Of a stretch of 64,000 bases of DNA, positions 46,994 to 59,200 are shown piece after piece. The position numbers and the translations under genes were made by a program. Each line of letters opens with the position of its first letter. Positions within the stretch are counted from its first letter, which is position 1. The stretch spans positions 9,978,353 to 10,042,352 of the forward strand of contig OZ022596.1 of assembly GCA_963669155.1 (NCBI GenBank), written 5' to 3'. The notes beneath the pieces are model-generated. The model saw only the letters and a program-made list of their open reading frames with translations, did no database searches and had not been told where the DNA came from. This DNA comes from Arbacia lixula (lineage: Eukaryota > Echinodermata > Echinoidea > Arbacioida > Arbaciidae).

Positions 46994-47960
46994 GGCTACA
47001 TGTATAGCTAACACAAATGAATAACATATGATACACACAAATTGTGAGGTCCAAATTTTTCCCAAAGTTAAAATATCAATTAAAATTCCAAGTAGTAACT
47101 TTACTTTGTTGACGTAAACCTGAGTTAGGTCGAACGTTGCCGTTTACCGGCTAGACTTCATCAAAAAATAAAAATAAAAATAAAAATCGAAGCACGTGAA
47201 GTGTCCAACAAAGTAAGGGAATAGCCAAGTACAAGCGATTGACGTCATTCACAAGCTCTCGGATCGTTTAACATGCAATTATAAAACACAAGGCAAGAAG
47301 TACATGACAACTTGCATAAAAATTGGCATGACAGAAATGACGAGCAAAATTTTAGTTTTTAACGTATAAAGTGTTACGTGCTACTGGTCTGTCGCATCAA
47401 CTCATAGGAAGACCTTACTAATCTAAGTATTTATTTTTAAACATTTCAGAAGTATGCAGAAGTAATTTATCATAATATCATAATAATGATCTCATAAATG
47501 TATCAACAAGTACGCAAAAATGATTTCCAAAGCTAAACTTAGTTAAGAAATAATGTAATATTACCGAGCGTCTGTGGTGAGTTAATTACATACCGTCAGT
47601 TGATTAAATAATAATAATAAACCGTTTGTATATAGTGCATAACAACTATACGTAATAACGTATATATGCGCTATTACAAACACCAGAGTCGCTAAAATGA
47701 ATAGTTGACTTGAGTTTTTCTTTGAGAGAAAGAATTCGACAAGCTAATTTCAATTGATTAATAATGGTTTCGTACGGAAACTATAGGCAATGGTAACGTT
47801 GAGCGAGCTTCAGATATTAATATGTTCATATTAATTTTCATGTTGCGTTTTCCTGACTTAATGAAGTCTGCTGTAACTGCTTGACAGGTAAGCATCATTA
47901 AGCTTGCAATAATCTGCCACACATCAACAATTTTCAAAAGCCATTCAGTACTTTTGGGAT
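46994..47960. other. No gene; far upstream region of GPCR C
   Basis: Contains an AATAATAATAA..TATAGTGC dispersed-repeat fragment at ~47605. From ~47840 it begins to align with sequence upstream of gene B. Confidence 0.4.
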
Positions 47961-48025
47961 AATGCTATTTAACCATTTTCTTTCCTCTCTCTCCCCCTCT
48001 CTCTTTCTCTATCTGTTCCACTTGC

Positions 48026-48066
<41 letters not shown>

Positions 48067-48569
48067 GTAGGTCTTTTGCTCCCTCTTTCTTCTAGCTCAT
48101 GTATCTCTTTTTCTCTCTTCCAGTGTTTCCCTTTCTCGTCGAGTCTCTCTCTCTCCTCTTTTTCTGTACGTATTTCTTTCTCTCCATCTCTGCTAGGCTG
48201 TTTCCCCTCTTTCTCTTCCAATCCATCTATCTCTCATATCTCTCTACCTTGCAGACTCCTTTTCTCTCTCTCTCCCACCTCTCTGTGTCAACCAGGCTCT
48301 CTCTTTCTCTCACCCTCGCCCTCTCTCTCTCTCTTCTCTCCCTCTTTTTCTCTCTATCTCTCTTTCTTTTTTCTCTCTCCCGTTCTTCCTTTCTCCCTCT
48401 CTCTCTCTCTCTCTCTCTCGCTCTCTCTTTCTTTCTTTCGCTCTCTTTCTCTTTCTCTATGTCACTATCTGTCTTCCAGGCTTTCTCTCTCTCCCTCTCT
48501 TTCTTTCTCTCTCTCTCTCTATCTGTCTCTTTCATTCGCTCTATCTGTCACTCCCTGCCTTCCAGCTTA

Positions 48570-48601
<32 letters not shown>

Positions 48602-48695
48602 CCCCCCCCTCTCTCTCTCTCGCTCACTCTCGCTCTTTCTCTCTTTCTCCCTCTCTCTGGCATTCTATGTCTTCCAGGAACTCTTCCTCTTTCTC
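47961..48695 (+). repeat. Polypyrimidine (CT)n tract
   Basis: ~730 bp of CT-rich repeat. It explains the 247- and 235-codon Leu/Ser-rich frames and their Glu/Arg-rich reverse frames. Corresponds in position to the shorter CT tract upstream of gene B. Confidence 0.88.
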
Positions 48696-49308
48696 TTCCA
48701 AATAGCAGCAGGAAATCGAAGATATTGCTTTATTCTTACAAAAGTTTCTTTTATACGAAACATTAAAACAACTTCAAGAAATCAAAATAATAGTAAACGA
48801 CCATGATGGCTTATTGATCTTAAAAAAGGAAAGCACTTGCGCGCGTCGCGATGGTGTGATTGTGTATCAATTACCCACACTTTTACACTTAAAATATAAA
48901 CGAATGTTGTTAGTTGCCTTCATACTACATCTGCAGCGTTGATTGTCAGGGTAACCTTCGTTGATTGATTGGAAACAAGTGCATCCAATTGCCTTTGTCA
49001 GTCTGTAACAGTACTATATTATTCATCTTTTCATCATCTGAATGCTAATCAATTTAGCCATTATTGCTGCATACAGCCCTCTTATAACACGAGGCCCATT
49101 GAAATGTCTGTTTACCTTTATTAAATAATCATCTAATGCGTCTGATACATTAATGAGTTAGCAGAGTACCGACCCGCTATGACCTTTATGACGTCACAAT
49201 CCGGTGGACAAGGCTAGCGCGCGACGCCGAATAAAATCGTGAAAGGAATTCAGCATTGTGCGAAAAGGATGCACACAAACTACAAAACGCCCAATAATTA
49301 TATTCGCG

Positions 49309-49728
49309 CGCATACATCAGCAGATTAGCGTGCCTATGCCTTTATAGCTTGCTTCCTCTCCCCCTGTCTTCAGACTGTCTCTCATCTCACTCCGCGTTAC
49401 ATCGGCTCTCTCCTCTCCCCGTGAAGCACACGCTATCATCCTAGCAACAACGAGCCACCCGAATCTTCAGTCCAGACGACTGTACCCAATTGTCATAGCC
49501 AACAGCCCTATCAGCTATATTTAGTCGTAAAACAGGCCAGGGTGTGTATTTTTTGTTACGTCTATCTCGCGTGTGTATTTATTCTCAGGTAATACACACC
49601 AATCCCACAAAGCGTTATTTTGTCTAGCATACAATAAATGAATTCCCACACAACAGGGGGTGTAGAGATCTGAAATACCCAATATATCTGTAGCAGGCAG
49701 AAACGAAGAGTCGTATATCTTATTCAGC
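49309..49728 (+). promoter_or_regulatory. Promoter/5'-leader region of GPCR C
   Basis: Aligned with the flanks of copies A and B over ~400 bp, including CCTTTATAGCTTGCTTCC and CGTGAAGCACACGCTATC. The start context AGC-ATG-A has the favourable purine at -3. Confidence 0.45.
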
Positions 49729-50076
49729 ATGAACGGCTCCGTGGTCGTCATCGACTACAATTTCGACAATGCCGGAGTAAACCGCAGCGATGATCCCTCC
49801 GACGTCTGGTACGGTCAAGCATCGTTTGCCTTGCTGTTCATGACTGTCGAAGTCTACAGGTACGCTCAGCTGGTTATTTGCGCTGTCGGTCTGATCCTGA
49901 ACGCCTTCATCGTCGGTATCATTGTCTTCGACAAGTCGTTTCACAACGCATCCAGCTGCTTCATCGCGAACCTAATCGTATCTGATCTTGCGATGTCCGC
50001 CGCAGCGATAGTGGAGTCAATTGTCTACTGGCAGGGCGATTTCACGTGTAATGGTCCCTTAATGTATCTGCAATAC
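49729..50076 (+). CDS. GPCR C exon 1 (N-terminus, TM1, TM2)
   Basis: 116 codons ending QYLQY-type text (MYLQY) before GTGAGT. TM1 LVICAVGLILNAFIVGIIVF; TM2 NLIVSDLAMSAAAIVES; loop Cys in DFTCNGPL. The frame runs into the intron to 50217, which is not coding. Confidence 0.88.
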
Positions 50077-53000
50077 GTGAGTACAATATATACATACATA
50101 TATATTTATATAATTTGGCTTCTCCTTTTGCCCAACCATACGATTGTTACGGCCATCACAGACGACACGACTTTGACACGATTCTTCAGTAGTAAGGACC
50201 TGCGACTGGAAGTGTGACGTCACCTTCTTGCACAAATTCAATGGCCGGGTCCAGCGACTTAGACCAGTTAGTGTCCTACGGCTGATCGGGTCGTGTCGCC
50301 TGTGGTGTTCTTTAGACGCAGACGTGCAACGGCTTTCTATCTAGCAGAAATGTTATATATATATATATATATGTAACGTATGAAAGTTTTAGGGAGCATC
50401 TGTATAATCGTTTCACCACTCTTGTTGCGGAGTGTTTTCAAACTTTTTTTTGACAGTAATATCTGCAATATTGATGAAAGCCAACATGGCCAATGGTCGA
50501 AATGTGAAGTGAAATAATTTTATCTAATATTTGTTTTCTTAATGTTTTTAATGGGTGTAATTCGAGTTATTTGGCGATTTAAAGGAGATTGAAATCAATA
50601 TGGGTAGAAAAGTATGCGTTAATGAAACTTATATGTGCTTTTGCTTGAAGGCCTTTAACAGCTTAAGCAAAAGGAAACTCATAATGAAATAAGAAGCCAA
50701 TGTTCATAGCTTATTTTTATATAATATTCTTTTTAATGGCAATATTTTTAGTTATGCTAGCAGCGCGAGGGATTCATGTCAGCGTGGATGATCAAATCAA
50801 ATTATTATCCAGATTGGTATACATCGACATATCAAAGCTGATAACATGAGGTCATCAAGATCAACCACTAATACACATACCAGGTCTTGAAGCTGATCAA
50901 CATGAACATTTGAGAAGATCAGCTAATTGTATAAATATTGAGCTTTTGTCACCTCCATCATATGTATGTATGTACTTTGCCTTTGATCATGTTGATCTCT
51001 CCAACAATACAATCAAAGGATATACGTGATGTACTGTGTAAAATCAACTTACAGAAAACCTCAATTTCAGATGAAAGAACAGTAAGAATTTTACGTCCAT
51101 TTGCTCATGAATTTTCTTTCCCGCATTAGCTTATATACACAATTATGCCATTTCTCACTAGGTTTCCCACAAATCTGGAATAAATTTTGGTAAAAATATA
51201 CCAATACCAAAATCTCAACTAAAAATTGTGTCTGATTTTGTTTCCCCATAGCGTTATTTTTCCTTCACAAATTGCTGAATCCTTTATTCCAAAACTGTTG
51301 TGCAAACTCATCAGCGAGATAATTGATGAAAATCAGTGTGGAAATCCCGGAGCCCTTCATTTTGTCATTATCGTTTTATACCAAAATGCAGATAAAGAGC
51401 ACATAATATCTACATACATAGTTTTAAATGGTTTATTGAAAGCTTTTTATCGAAGTGATCATGATATTGTGATTTGTAAATTGATTTCAATAAGCCTACG
51501 CCCATGGTGTTATGCAATTAATGGTAAACCTCTTATAAAGCGTTTTGATTTTTAACTAAATAATCTTGTCATTATTAAAAAAATAAGATTTAAGATTATC
51601 TCGCTCCACTATTTATATGATATTATATGCACTTGAGTGGTATATCTGATATACCACGAAAGAAATACAACATTATTATTACTATACATTCAAACTACTT
51701 TCCACAAGAGAAACAGTGGTTTAGTCACCCGTATAATTTCGTTCTCAAGCAATCCAACAACATTGATCGAATACATCAATTACTTCGGGTTAAATTTATT
51801 ATCGTACAGTGACACCTTAGATGCATATGAGGCTCTTTGACTTAGCCTAAAACTTTAATAAATAAACACATTTAATTGTTACCTCACCATGGGACTGTAC
51901 ATTTCAATTTAAGAAATGACCAGGAATACCATTAATTCAATTGTTAAAAACTATTAGATCCCAAAGTAGTCCTCTTTTGATACTTAATTCGTATTTTAAT
52001 TCAGGTCTTCTACCAGGCCACAGGTTTCGCTCTGATACTCCTCACTCTAACCCGCTATGACGCCATCATATACCCGCTCGCCTCACTGACTCGATGGAAC
52101 AATAAACGAGTTCTGTTGAGCACTACCGGAAGCTGGGCATGTGAGTTAAAGGGGAAGTCCAGCCTGAAGTTATATTGTTTGTGATTATAACAGAGAAATG
52201 AAAGTTGCACTTAAGTGAACGTTTGGTGAGGTTTCATTTTGCGACGTCACCTGCGAATTGCTCTTCTATATGTTGAGCGCTGTATGATCCCCTAAAAGAC
52301 ACTTCCGATGGTTTCTTGAAGAAAGAATGCATTTCTTTAATAGAGGAGGTATGTGTGAAAAAACACTTGTCCAATTTCCTATCAAATTACATAAAAAGTG
52401 AAATGGTATTGATATTATTTTTTAGAGAATGTATCACTGCTGTTTACTGTAACCATATACTCTAGAATCATTTGTTTAAACAACATGCGACGTCGTACTT
52501 TCGTGCTGTATACTGAGAAGTAGAGAGCCAGAAGTTGCCCCTGTTAAAAAAGTACCCAATACCTTCTCTTTGATACCGTCTCTCTAAACTCTCCGTCTCA
52601 ATTTCTCTAGTTCTAATACAGTGACTCTTGTTTGTCTTCTTTGTGCAGTGTGCTGTCTAGCTATGCTCCCAGTCTACTTCCAATCATGTGCGCCCTCAAC
52701 GACACTGGAGACCCTATCCCATATCTACACATTTTGCGTCATGTTTATGTTGCCCGCCCTAGCCCTTTTCTTCATGTACGCGCGCATTGGATGGGCGGTC
52801 CTACGCACTAACTTCTTCGTACAAGGCGACGCGCAAATGAACAACGCGCGCGCCAAACAGCATAAGAGACTGACCCGGATGATCATTGTCATTGTGCTCA
52901 CCTTCTACATCTGCTGGGGCCCATTGCCCACTTTCCTGGTCTACAAGTTCTTAGACGGCTGGGCCACAGTCTACTGGGTAAGAGACCGCATAGTTATGTA

Positions 53001-53223
53001 TGTGCTGAAGCTGTTGGCTGATCTGATCGTTGTTGTGAACCCGCTTATATACATTCTCCTCGCTCCCAACTTCCGGAAATTTTTACAGAAGATAAGGTGC
53101 TTGAGGAAGATGTCCAATCGGGGACTCGGTTCAGGTGTTAATTCTAACTATATCAGCGAACAGGGACCTAGAGTGACACACGTGCCATATACCGATGACA
53201 CGCAAGCTGAGAATGCGTGCTGA
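49729..53223 (+). CDS. GPCR C: rhodopsin-class seven-transmembrane receptor, three exons
   Basis: Exons 49729-50076, 52005-52140 and 52649-53223, the same sizes and phases as gene B, give 352 residues. Introns are 1928 and 508 bp with donors GTGAGT and acceptors TCAG/GCAG. All seven membrane segments and class A motifs are present: TRY at the end of TM3, CWGP in TM6, NPLIY in TM7. No stop or frameshift was found. Exon 1 differs from B at about 40 of 116 residues, mainly in the N-terminus and TM1-TM2. Exon 2 differs at 3 of 45 residues. Exon 3 differs at 16, of which 14 are in the C-tail. B and C therefore probably sense different ligands or have diverged in regulation while keeping the same signalling core. 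The ligand is unknown. Confidence 0.87.
51030..51840 (+). pseudogene. LINE reverse transcriptase relic in intron 1 of GPCR C
   Basis: Pieces such as IAESFIPKLLCKLISEIIDE, then NQCGNPGAL and LLKAFYRSDHDIVICKL, resemble the NQFGFRKG..AFD.VDH.ILL region of LINE reverse transcriptases. Stretches up to ~51570 align with 38461-38960 in gene B. The part after 51600 looks like further relic. Confidence 0.65.
52005..52140 (+). CDS. GPCR C exon 2 (TM3, TM4)
   Basis: 136 nt between TTCAG and GTGAGT: VFYQATGFALILLTLTRYDA, then IIYPLASLTRWNNKRV. Phase 1 at the 3' end, as in gene B. Confidence 0.87.
52147..52270 (+). repeat. CRE-MITE copy in intron 2 of GPCR C
   Basis: AAAGGGGAAGTCCAGCCTGA..TTTTGCGACGTCACCTGCGA, at the same distance from exon 2 as in gene B. 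Confidence 0.6.
52649..53223 (+). CDS. GPCR C exon 3 (TM5-TM7, cytosolic tail)
   Basis: 575 nt after TTGTGCAG, TGA at 53221-53223. Motifs as in B: SCAPS, FYICWGPLPTF, VVVNPLIYILLAP, then NFRKFLQKIRC. 52765-52979 is identical to 43241-43455 of gene B. Confidence 0.9.
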
Positions 53224-53389
53224 AGACGCTTGTCATCTTGATGCTGGCAGTAACGGCTGGTGGAGAAGACTACTTGACGAACGGTGACACTAGGAATTAT
53301 AGTTTCCAGCAACGTCCTGCACAATTCATGCACAATTTGTGTTTTGCATATAAACGATAGCTTGCTCATATTCTTACTCCACATATTCC

Positions 53390-53640
53390 TTCACGGCTTT
53401 TTCAATATATATTGGGGGAGTGACCGGATTATTTCATACACGCTGAGGCTGGCGTCTGAACTAATCGTTATAATAAATCCCCTTTTGTATATTCTCCTTG
53501 CACCAAGTTTCAGAAATATATCCGAAAGATGAAGTGTCTCAGGGGAGGCGGAGCGGGTTCCAAAATCTACGTGGAAAGGCAGTTTGAGAACGCGTTTTAT
53601 TTCTTTGAGTGCCACGTGTGTATTTATTCACTAGTAACTC
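53390..53640 (+). pseudogene. GPCR copy D: isolated TM7 and tail fragment with a frameshift
   Basis: The frame reads FFNIYWGSDRIISYTLRLAS, then ELIVIINPLLYILLAPSF, which aligns with TM7 of B and C (NPxxY = NPLLY). One base is missing after SFR, so the frame ends at a TGA (53530-53532). In the next frame the helix-8-like KYIRKMKCLRGG continues, and a longer tail ends at a later stop. It is more diverged from B and C than they are from each other. No TM1-TM6 sequence is nearby. It lies ~170 bp downstream of the gene C stop, so it is the leftover 3' end of a lost fourth receptor. Confidence 0.75.
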
Positions 53641-54000
53641 ACACATATCACATACAGGAGCATTTTGTTTGGCACACAGAGAGTTAAGTTATCAATGGAT
53701 CCAGCTTATAGCTTTTAGATTCGCCTTACCACGCTGCTTCAACAAAAAACAAATTCACTAATCATATATCACTATGCGAAAATGTTAGGGAGCACATCCA
53801 TATTATTTTGGCAGCGTGCACGCCGCGGGCACACCCCCGCTGCGGTGATTAGTGAACAGGATGTAGCTCGCCGCTAGATGCAGCTCGCGGCAGCGCGCTG
53901 CACAGATTAAAGCGGATTAACAGGAAGAATCGATCGTAGATTATCCTTGCAGCTTTCTCGCAGCTTGCACGCCGCCTGCACGCAGTCGGCTGTGTTGCTA

Positions 54001-56321
54001 GCGAATCTCTTCTTTTCACTTAATTCGGTCTATTGATTGTCTTGTCGACAGGTCCAGGTTTCAAGTTAAGTTATTTTGAATACAGAACGATGTATTTTCG
54101 AAATGTTTTATGTTAGGCACAATCTGTTTGATTGACGATGCAATGCATTTTTGGTATATTTTGAATGTTTTGTGACGAGTAAAAAGCTTAATACACTAAG
54201 TGAACACTCACGTCCCGTTTTTTCTCGTCTGTTGTGTGAATTGTGGAGGTTTGTTCATGTATTTGTTTTGATGTCTAAATTATGGCGGATCACAGATATA
54301 ATCTTGCGTGGCCCTCGGTTTTTGAACGGGGATTGAATTTGTAAGTTTTACTGTGATACTTTGAATCAACCTTGCAATTAACGTCAAAAATATCCCATTT
54401 GTAAATCTGTGGAATAGTCGGACCTATAATCGGTGTCACATGCATTTATCATTATATCTCTCAATCTAATCGACATATTATAACACTCTTACTTTTCGAC
54501 GTGATTTTTTTTTTCGATAAAACGAAATATGCATAATCGACAATAACTCACGAAGTAAATGCGACAATGATGCTGCCCCGATAATATTGCTGCACCGACA
54601 TTTTCTCCGCTGTCCTTTTTTTTTTTACAAACAAAATATTTGTATTACATGTAGCTCCTCGACGTTATTGTTTCTTTCTTTTTAATAGTTGTATCTTTAT
54701 TTGTTCGTACTTGTGCAATGTTCGTCATGACAGAATTAAGAAATGTAATAGTTATACTTATGTTCATTATAATGATGATACTAAAGATAGTGAAAGTGCA
54801 GTGGCGTAACAGGCAGGGTGCAAGGGGCGGACTGCTCCCCCGCCCCCGCGGAGCTCACCGGGAAAATGAAATCATAAATAATGTGAAAGAGGAAATGAAA
54901 AGGGGAGAAAGACGGAAAAGGGAAGAAAAGGAAGAAAAGGAGAGAGGGAAATGGAAAGGAAAAGGTCAGAAAGAACATATAGATAAGATGAAGGATAAAA
55001 CGGAAGGAACGATAAAAAAGGAACATATGAGAGAAAAATCTCTATATTAGAATGAGTGAGGAAGTGGGTACAATTTAGGAAATGACAAAATGGAACTGGA
55101 ATTTGTGATGGAAAGGGAAAGAAAAGGAGTAACGGGAAATGGAAGAACAATGTAATGTAAGGTAAAAACATATAACCGCTTTTCATCAAACAAAATTGCG
55201 GCCATCTTTTTGATTGGCTCGGTTGGGGGCATGGCCTTCAAAAGTTATACGACCGAGAACAAAAAAAAAAAGAAAAGGAGAAAAAACGACCGGAAAAAAA
55301 GAATAATAAGTAAAGCTTATATAGCGCATTATAACCATGACGGTTCTCTACGTGCTTCACATTAATATTAACAGAATATACAAAGGCTTTTACCTTACAT
55401 TACATGGCTTTTCATTTGACCCCCCCCCCCCCCCCCCCTTCCTCTACCAAACACCACTGTAACGCCCCGGAGATGACGTGGAGATAATACTCTGTCCTTA
55501 GTTTTGCTTTTACTTTGCTTTTATTCTTTGTTGATGAAGGCCTATTTGACAGAAAGCTTTTGCATAGATAAAGACTTAAAAAAATTAGCTCGATGTGGGC
55601 GAAATAGCGTGCTTGTTCTGAAGAAATCTGAGCTCGCGAGCTAGCCGCAGCGTCTTCATTGGCCTGAAAATTTCCCGACCTCGGCATGTATCAGCGCGCA
55701 CGAGGCATTGTTTACGTTTTTTATACGTGCGTGAATGCGAGCTCACAACCGAAACCACGCGGTCGTGGCCTGTTCCCGTCGCACACTGCGCATGTGCGAA
55801 CATCGGGATAATTATGCATCCCGAGTTTCGAGCTTACGTTTCGAGCTAATGAAGACGCGATTGCAAAATCTGGCTAGTTCCCCGGATCAGCAAACTAGCT
55901 CGCTATTTGACGAGAACACGCGTCAATCTTACATTATCTTGTATGACCTAATGACAGATTTGTTGAAAAACAGCCTTGCGGTAGACAACATTCATACAAT
56001 CATAATAATTGAAAATTTAAATTCATGCGGGCATTATGATGTCTCCATTGCGAATGATATATCAGTATTTTCAATTTCACGGATGTTAAAAATCAAAATA
56101 TGAGTTTGAATAATAGTATATAATGGAGTATACATATCAGCCCGCTCGTCCGGTTTTTATAAACTTTTTAGTGTTTTCTGTGGCTGAATTTACATTTTAT
56201 CTGTCGAGTATATTATGTTACTCTCAGCCTGAAAATTTATGTATGATAGGAAAAGAGAATAATACAATTCAGACGAATGAAGTGGGGTGGAAGAGGCGAT
56301 TTTGGTGTGGAAGATCGAGTG
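54001..56321. other. Interior of the 6.85 kb element, left part
   Basis: AT-rich with an AG-rich stretch at ~54880-55150, a (AATAAT)..TATAGCGC fragment at ~55300 and a poly-C run at ~55420. A 122-codon frame at 55735-56103 has no recognisable domain. Confidence 0.4.
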
Positions 56322-56545
56322 GGGCAGAGGTGATTCGAAGTGAGAGAGAGAGAGGGACGGGCAGAAGAAATAGGGAATATCAAAGAGGTGATTTGGAATG
56401 AGAGATTGAGGAGGGGGGGGGGGGGAGGTGGCGAAACGAAAGAAGTGAAGGAAGAAGAGGTAATTCGGAGTGAGAGATAGAGGGGGGGGGGGCAGAATAA
56501 ATGGGGAATATCAAAGAGGTGATTCGGAATGAGGGATAAAGGCGG
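56322..56545 (+). repeat. AG-rich tandem duplication
   Basis: Two ~120-bp copies share GGGGCAGA and GGGAATATCAAAGAGGTGAT, followed by AGAGATTGAG/AGGGATAAAG. Poly-G runs separate them. Confidence 0.6.
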
Positions 56546-56567
56546 TCGTGGCTTCCTTGTAGGACTA

Positions 56568-56952
56568 CAGCATGCGTGCATATAAAGCGGCGGAAGACTT
56601 TGAACAGAATTGTTAACTTGTCGAATAAACGGAATCTTGGATTAAAATACCCTTCTGAAAAAAACCCCGGAAACGTTCGTTGATTATAAGAATCTGCAAT
56701 TATTCATGTCCAAATTTTGAAAAGTAGAGAATCGAGCTCTACCCGCAGCCTACCGGACATTTAGAATGGTTAGGAAAGATAGCGACAGGGGCCGCGTATG
56801 TTGAAAAGCCCGCTTTCTTTGGTAGGACGCTGTAAAATAGTGAATAAACCTCATAACAATTTAAAAAGAACAACTTGCCGAAAACAGGATCTTGAATTAA
56901 AATACCCACGTTAATGATAATCAAGTGTTCTCTTTGTTGTTAGTAAGAACGT
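56568..56952 (+). repeat. LTR-like direct repeat, left copy
   Basis: ~385 bp, ~95% identical by eye to 59197-59588. It contains CATATAAAG (TATA-like, ~56579) and AATAAA (~56622), the order seen in retrotransposon LTRs. No TG..CA ends could be fixed. Confidence 0.65.
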
Positions 56953-57074
56953 CCTACTCCGGGAGCCCAGAAGATTTATTCATGTGAAAAGGGCCGGAAC
57001 AACTGACCCCAGGCCATAGGTCGAAAGGATATACCCTGGACATCACAAAAATGTTTTGCTGGCAAGGTGTACCC

Positions 57075-57180
57075 GATGCCCCCCCCCCCCCCCCCCCTCA
57101 AATCACCACAAATGTGACGTCACTACCGGAAAGCCTTTTTTTTTCAAAAATGGTTGGAATATATACATGGTACCATCTAA
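57075..57180. repeat. Inverted arm (left) with TGACGTCA-containing core
   Basis: A poly-C run, then AATGTGACGTCACTACCGGA and ATGGTTGGAATATATACATG; inverted copy at 59105-59200. Confidence 0.7.
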
Positions 57181-57459
57181 CAATAATTTGGAATGTAGGC
57201 ACGGTCCCGTAATGTGACCCCGTAATCCTTACGACGAGCAGGATTAACAGGGCACCCACATGTGCTCAATACTTAATAGTGTAAACGAAGCATGTCAAAC
57301 GGATTATGATACATGTACATGCAAAATTTCAACACCAAAACAGACATGGCCGCTGCACACCTTAGTCGTCGATGTCGCCGGAAAACACATGAGCTATTGC
57401 GTCCATACCGTGTAGGCAACTGAGTTAAAAATTGGGGTTACTATCATTATGGGCCGTTA

Positions 57460-58930
57460 TCATGGTGGAACCATTCTGCCGTCACCACTGGGTCTGATCA
57501 TATACTTTGGTACTTTTGGAGGGAAGGTCATGGTCATGCTCCGTTACATTATTGATCGGGAGATGACCATAGGAGTGACAATATGTAACATCCATATATG
57601 TTTTGAAAAGCGGAACAAAAACGAAAAACATCAGAACAAATTAAAATGAAATGTGTGGTACGGTTCTTGGATTGCAATGATTTTAAAAAGTTTCAATCAA
57701 AGAATAACACGTATCCAAAATATACGCGTTTATTGTTTATAGAACGTACACAGTATTTTGTCGGATTTTACGCTCGTTCTTCCAAAAAGTGACATTTTGT
57801 TCTTGGTCAGTGGATGACTATAAGCGTGATAATATCTAACATAATTGTATGTTTTGAAAGGTGGAAGGAATGCCGAGATCACCTGAACATGTCGAAAAGT
57901 AATATGTTGTATGGTTCTTGAAGTACAAGGATCTAAAAAGTTTAAACCGAAAAGTAACACGCACGCAGGATATACACGTATGCAGTTAATACGCAATATT
58001 TTGTCCGATTTCACTCAATTCTTCCAAAATACTCCGTGACATTATTGATCCAGGGATGACCATAGGTGTGACAATGTGTAACATCCATATATGTTTTGAA
58101 AAGCGGAACAAAAGCCAAAAACATTAGAACAAATTGAAAGGAAATGTGTGGTACGGTTCTTTGATTACAATGATTTTAAAAAGTTTCAACCGAAGAGTAA
58201 CACGGGTCCAAAATACGCATTTATAGAACGAACGCGTATTTGGTCGGATTTTACGCACATTCTTCCAAAATGTGACATCATGTCATTGGTCAGTAGATGA
58301 CTATAAGCGTGATAATATTTAACATCAATATATGTTTTGAAAGGTGGAAGGAATGCCGAAATCACTAGAACGTGTCGGAAAGTAATATGTTGTATGGTTC
58401 TTGAAGTACAAGGCTCTAAACAGTTTCAACTGAAAAGTAACACGTGCAGAATATACACGTATGCAGCTAATACGCAACATTTTGTCCGATTTTACTAAAT
58501 TCTTTCAAAATGCTCCGTTACATTATTGGTCAAGAGATGACCATAGTTGTGACAATATGTAACATCCATATATGTTTTGAAAAGCGCAAGAAATGCCAAA
58601 AACATTAGGCCGACTTGAAAGGAAATGTGGGGTATGGTTCTTGGATTACAAGTATTTGAAACGCTTCAACCAAAAAGTAGCACGTATCCAGTATATACGC
58701 GTATATAGGACGTACGCAGTATTTTGTCCGACTTTACGTGCATTCTACCAAAACGTTACGCTCTATTATTCGTCAGGAGATGACCATTAGCGTGAGCAAA
58801 TGTCCCATTCTTATATGTTTTGAAAAGCTTGAGAAATGCCGAACACAGCAAACTAAGTTTGAAATAAATATTTGGAATGGTGTGTGAACTACAAGAATTG
58901 AAAAAGTTTAAACCGAAAAAGTGCACAAAA
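57460..58930 (+). repeat. Six ~240-bp tandem monomers of two alternating types
   Basis: Monomers start near 57537, 57787, 58027, 58267, 58507 and 58750. Type A holds TGACCATAGG-like and AACATCCATATATGTTTTGA. Type B holds TGACTATAAGCGTGATAATA and GAAAGGTGGAAGGAATGCCG. The order A-B-A-B-A-(B-like) makes a ~480-bp higher-order unit. Confidence 0.8.
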
Positions 58931-59104
58931 ACGAACAAAAGTGTTGCATTTTGCTGACGTCGTCACGATATATCGTCGTCGACGACGTCACCCACGTAGC
59001 TGTCCTTGCCAAAACAAGTCAATGGTGATGTTGCACATTTACCAGGCAACCAAACTATACCAATCAAGTTTGATAATTGGGCATAAAAAATGTGCGTTAA
59101 CATC

Positions 59105-59200
59105 TTTGTTATGATGGCACCATGTATATATTCCAACCATTTTTGAAAAAAATGGTTTTTCGGTAGTGACGTCACATTGGTGATGGGGGGGGGGGGGAGC
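59105..59200. repeat. Inverted arm (right)
   Basis: ATGTATATATTCCAACCATT..GGTAGTGACGTCACATTGGT then a poly-G run: the reverse complement of 57075-57180. Confidence 0.7.

Noticed and set aside
47962-48806. 247- and 235-codon frames in CT-rich DNA
   Set aside because: Low-complexity Leu/Ser/Phe sequence from a CT repeat; overlapping frames are open for the same reason.
57460-58930. Regularly spaced repeats as a CRISPR array
   Set aside because: Monomers are ~240 bp and repeated throughout, with no short repeat/unique spacer pattern, in an animal genome.
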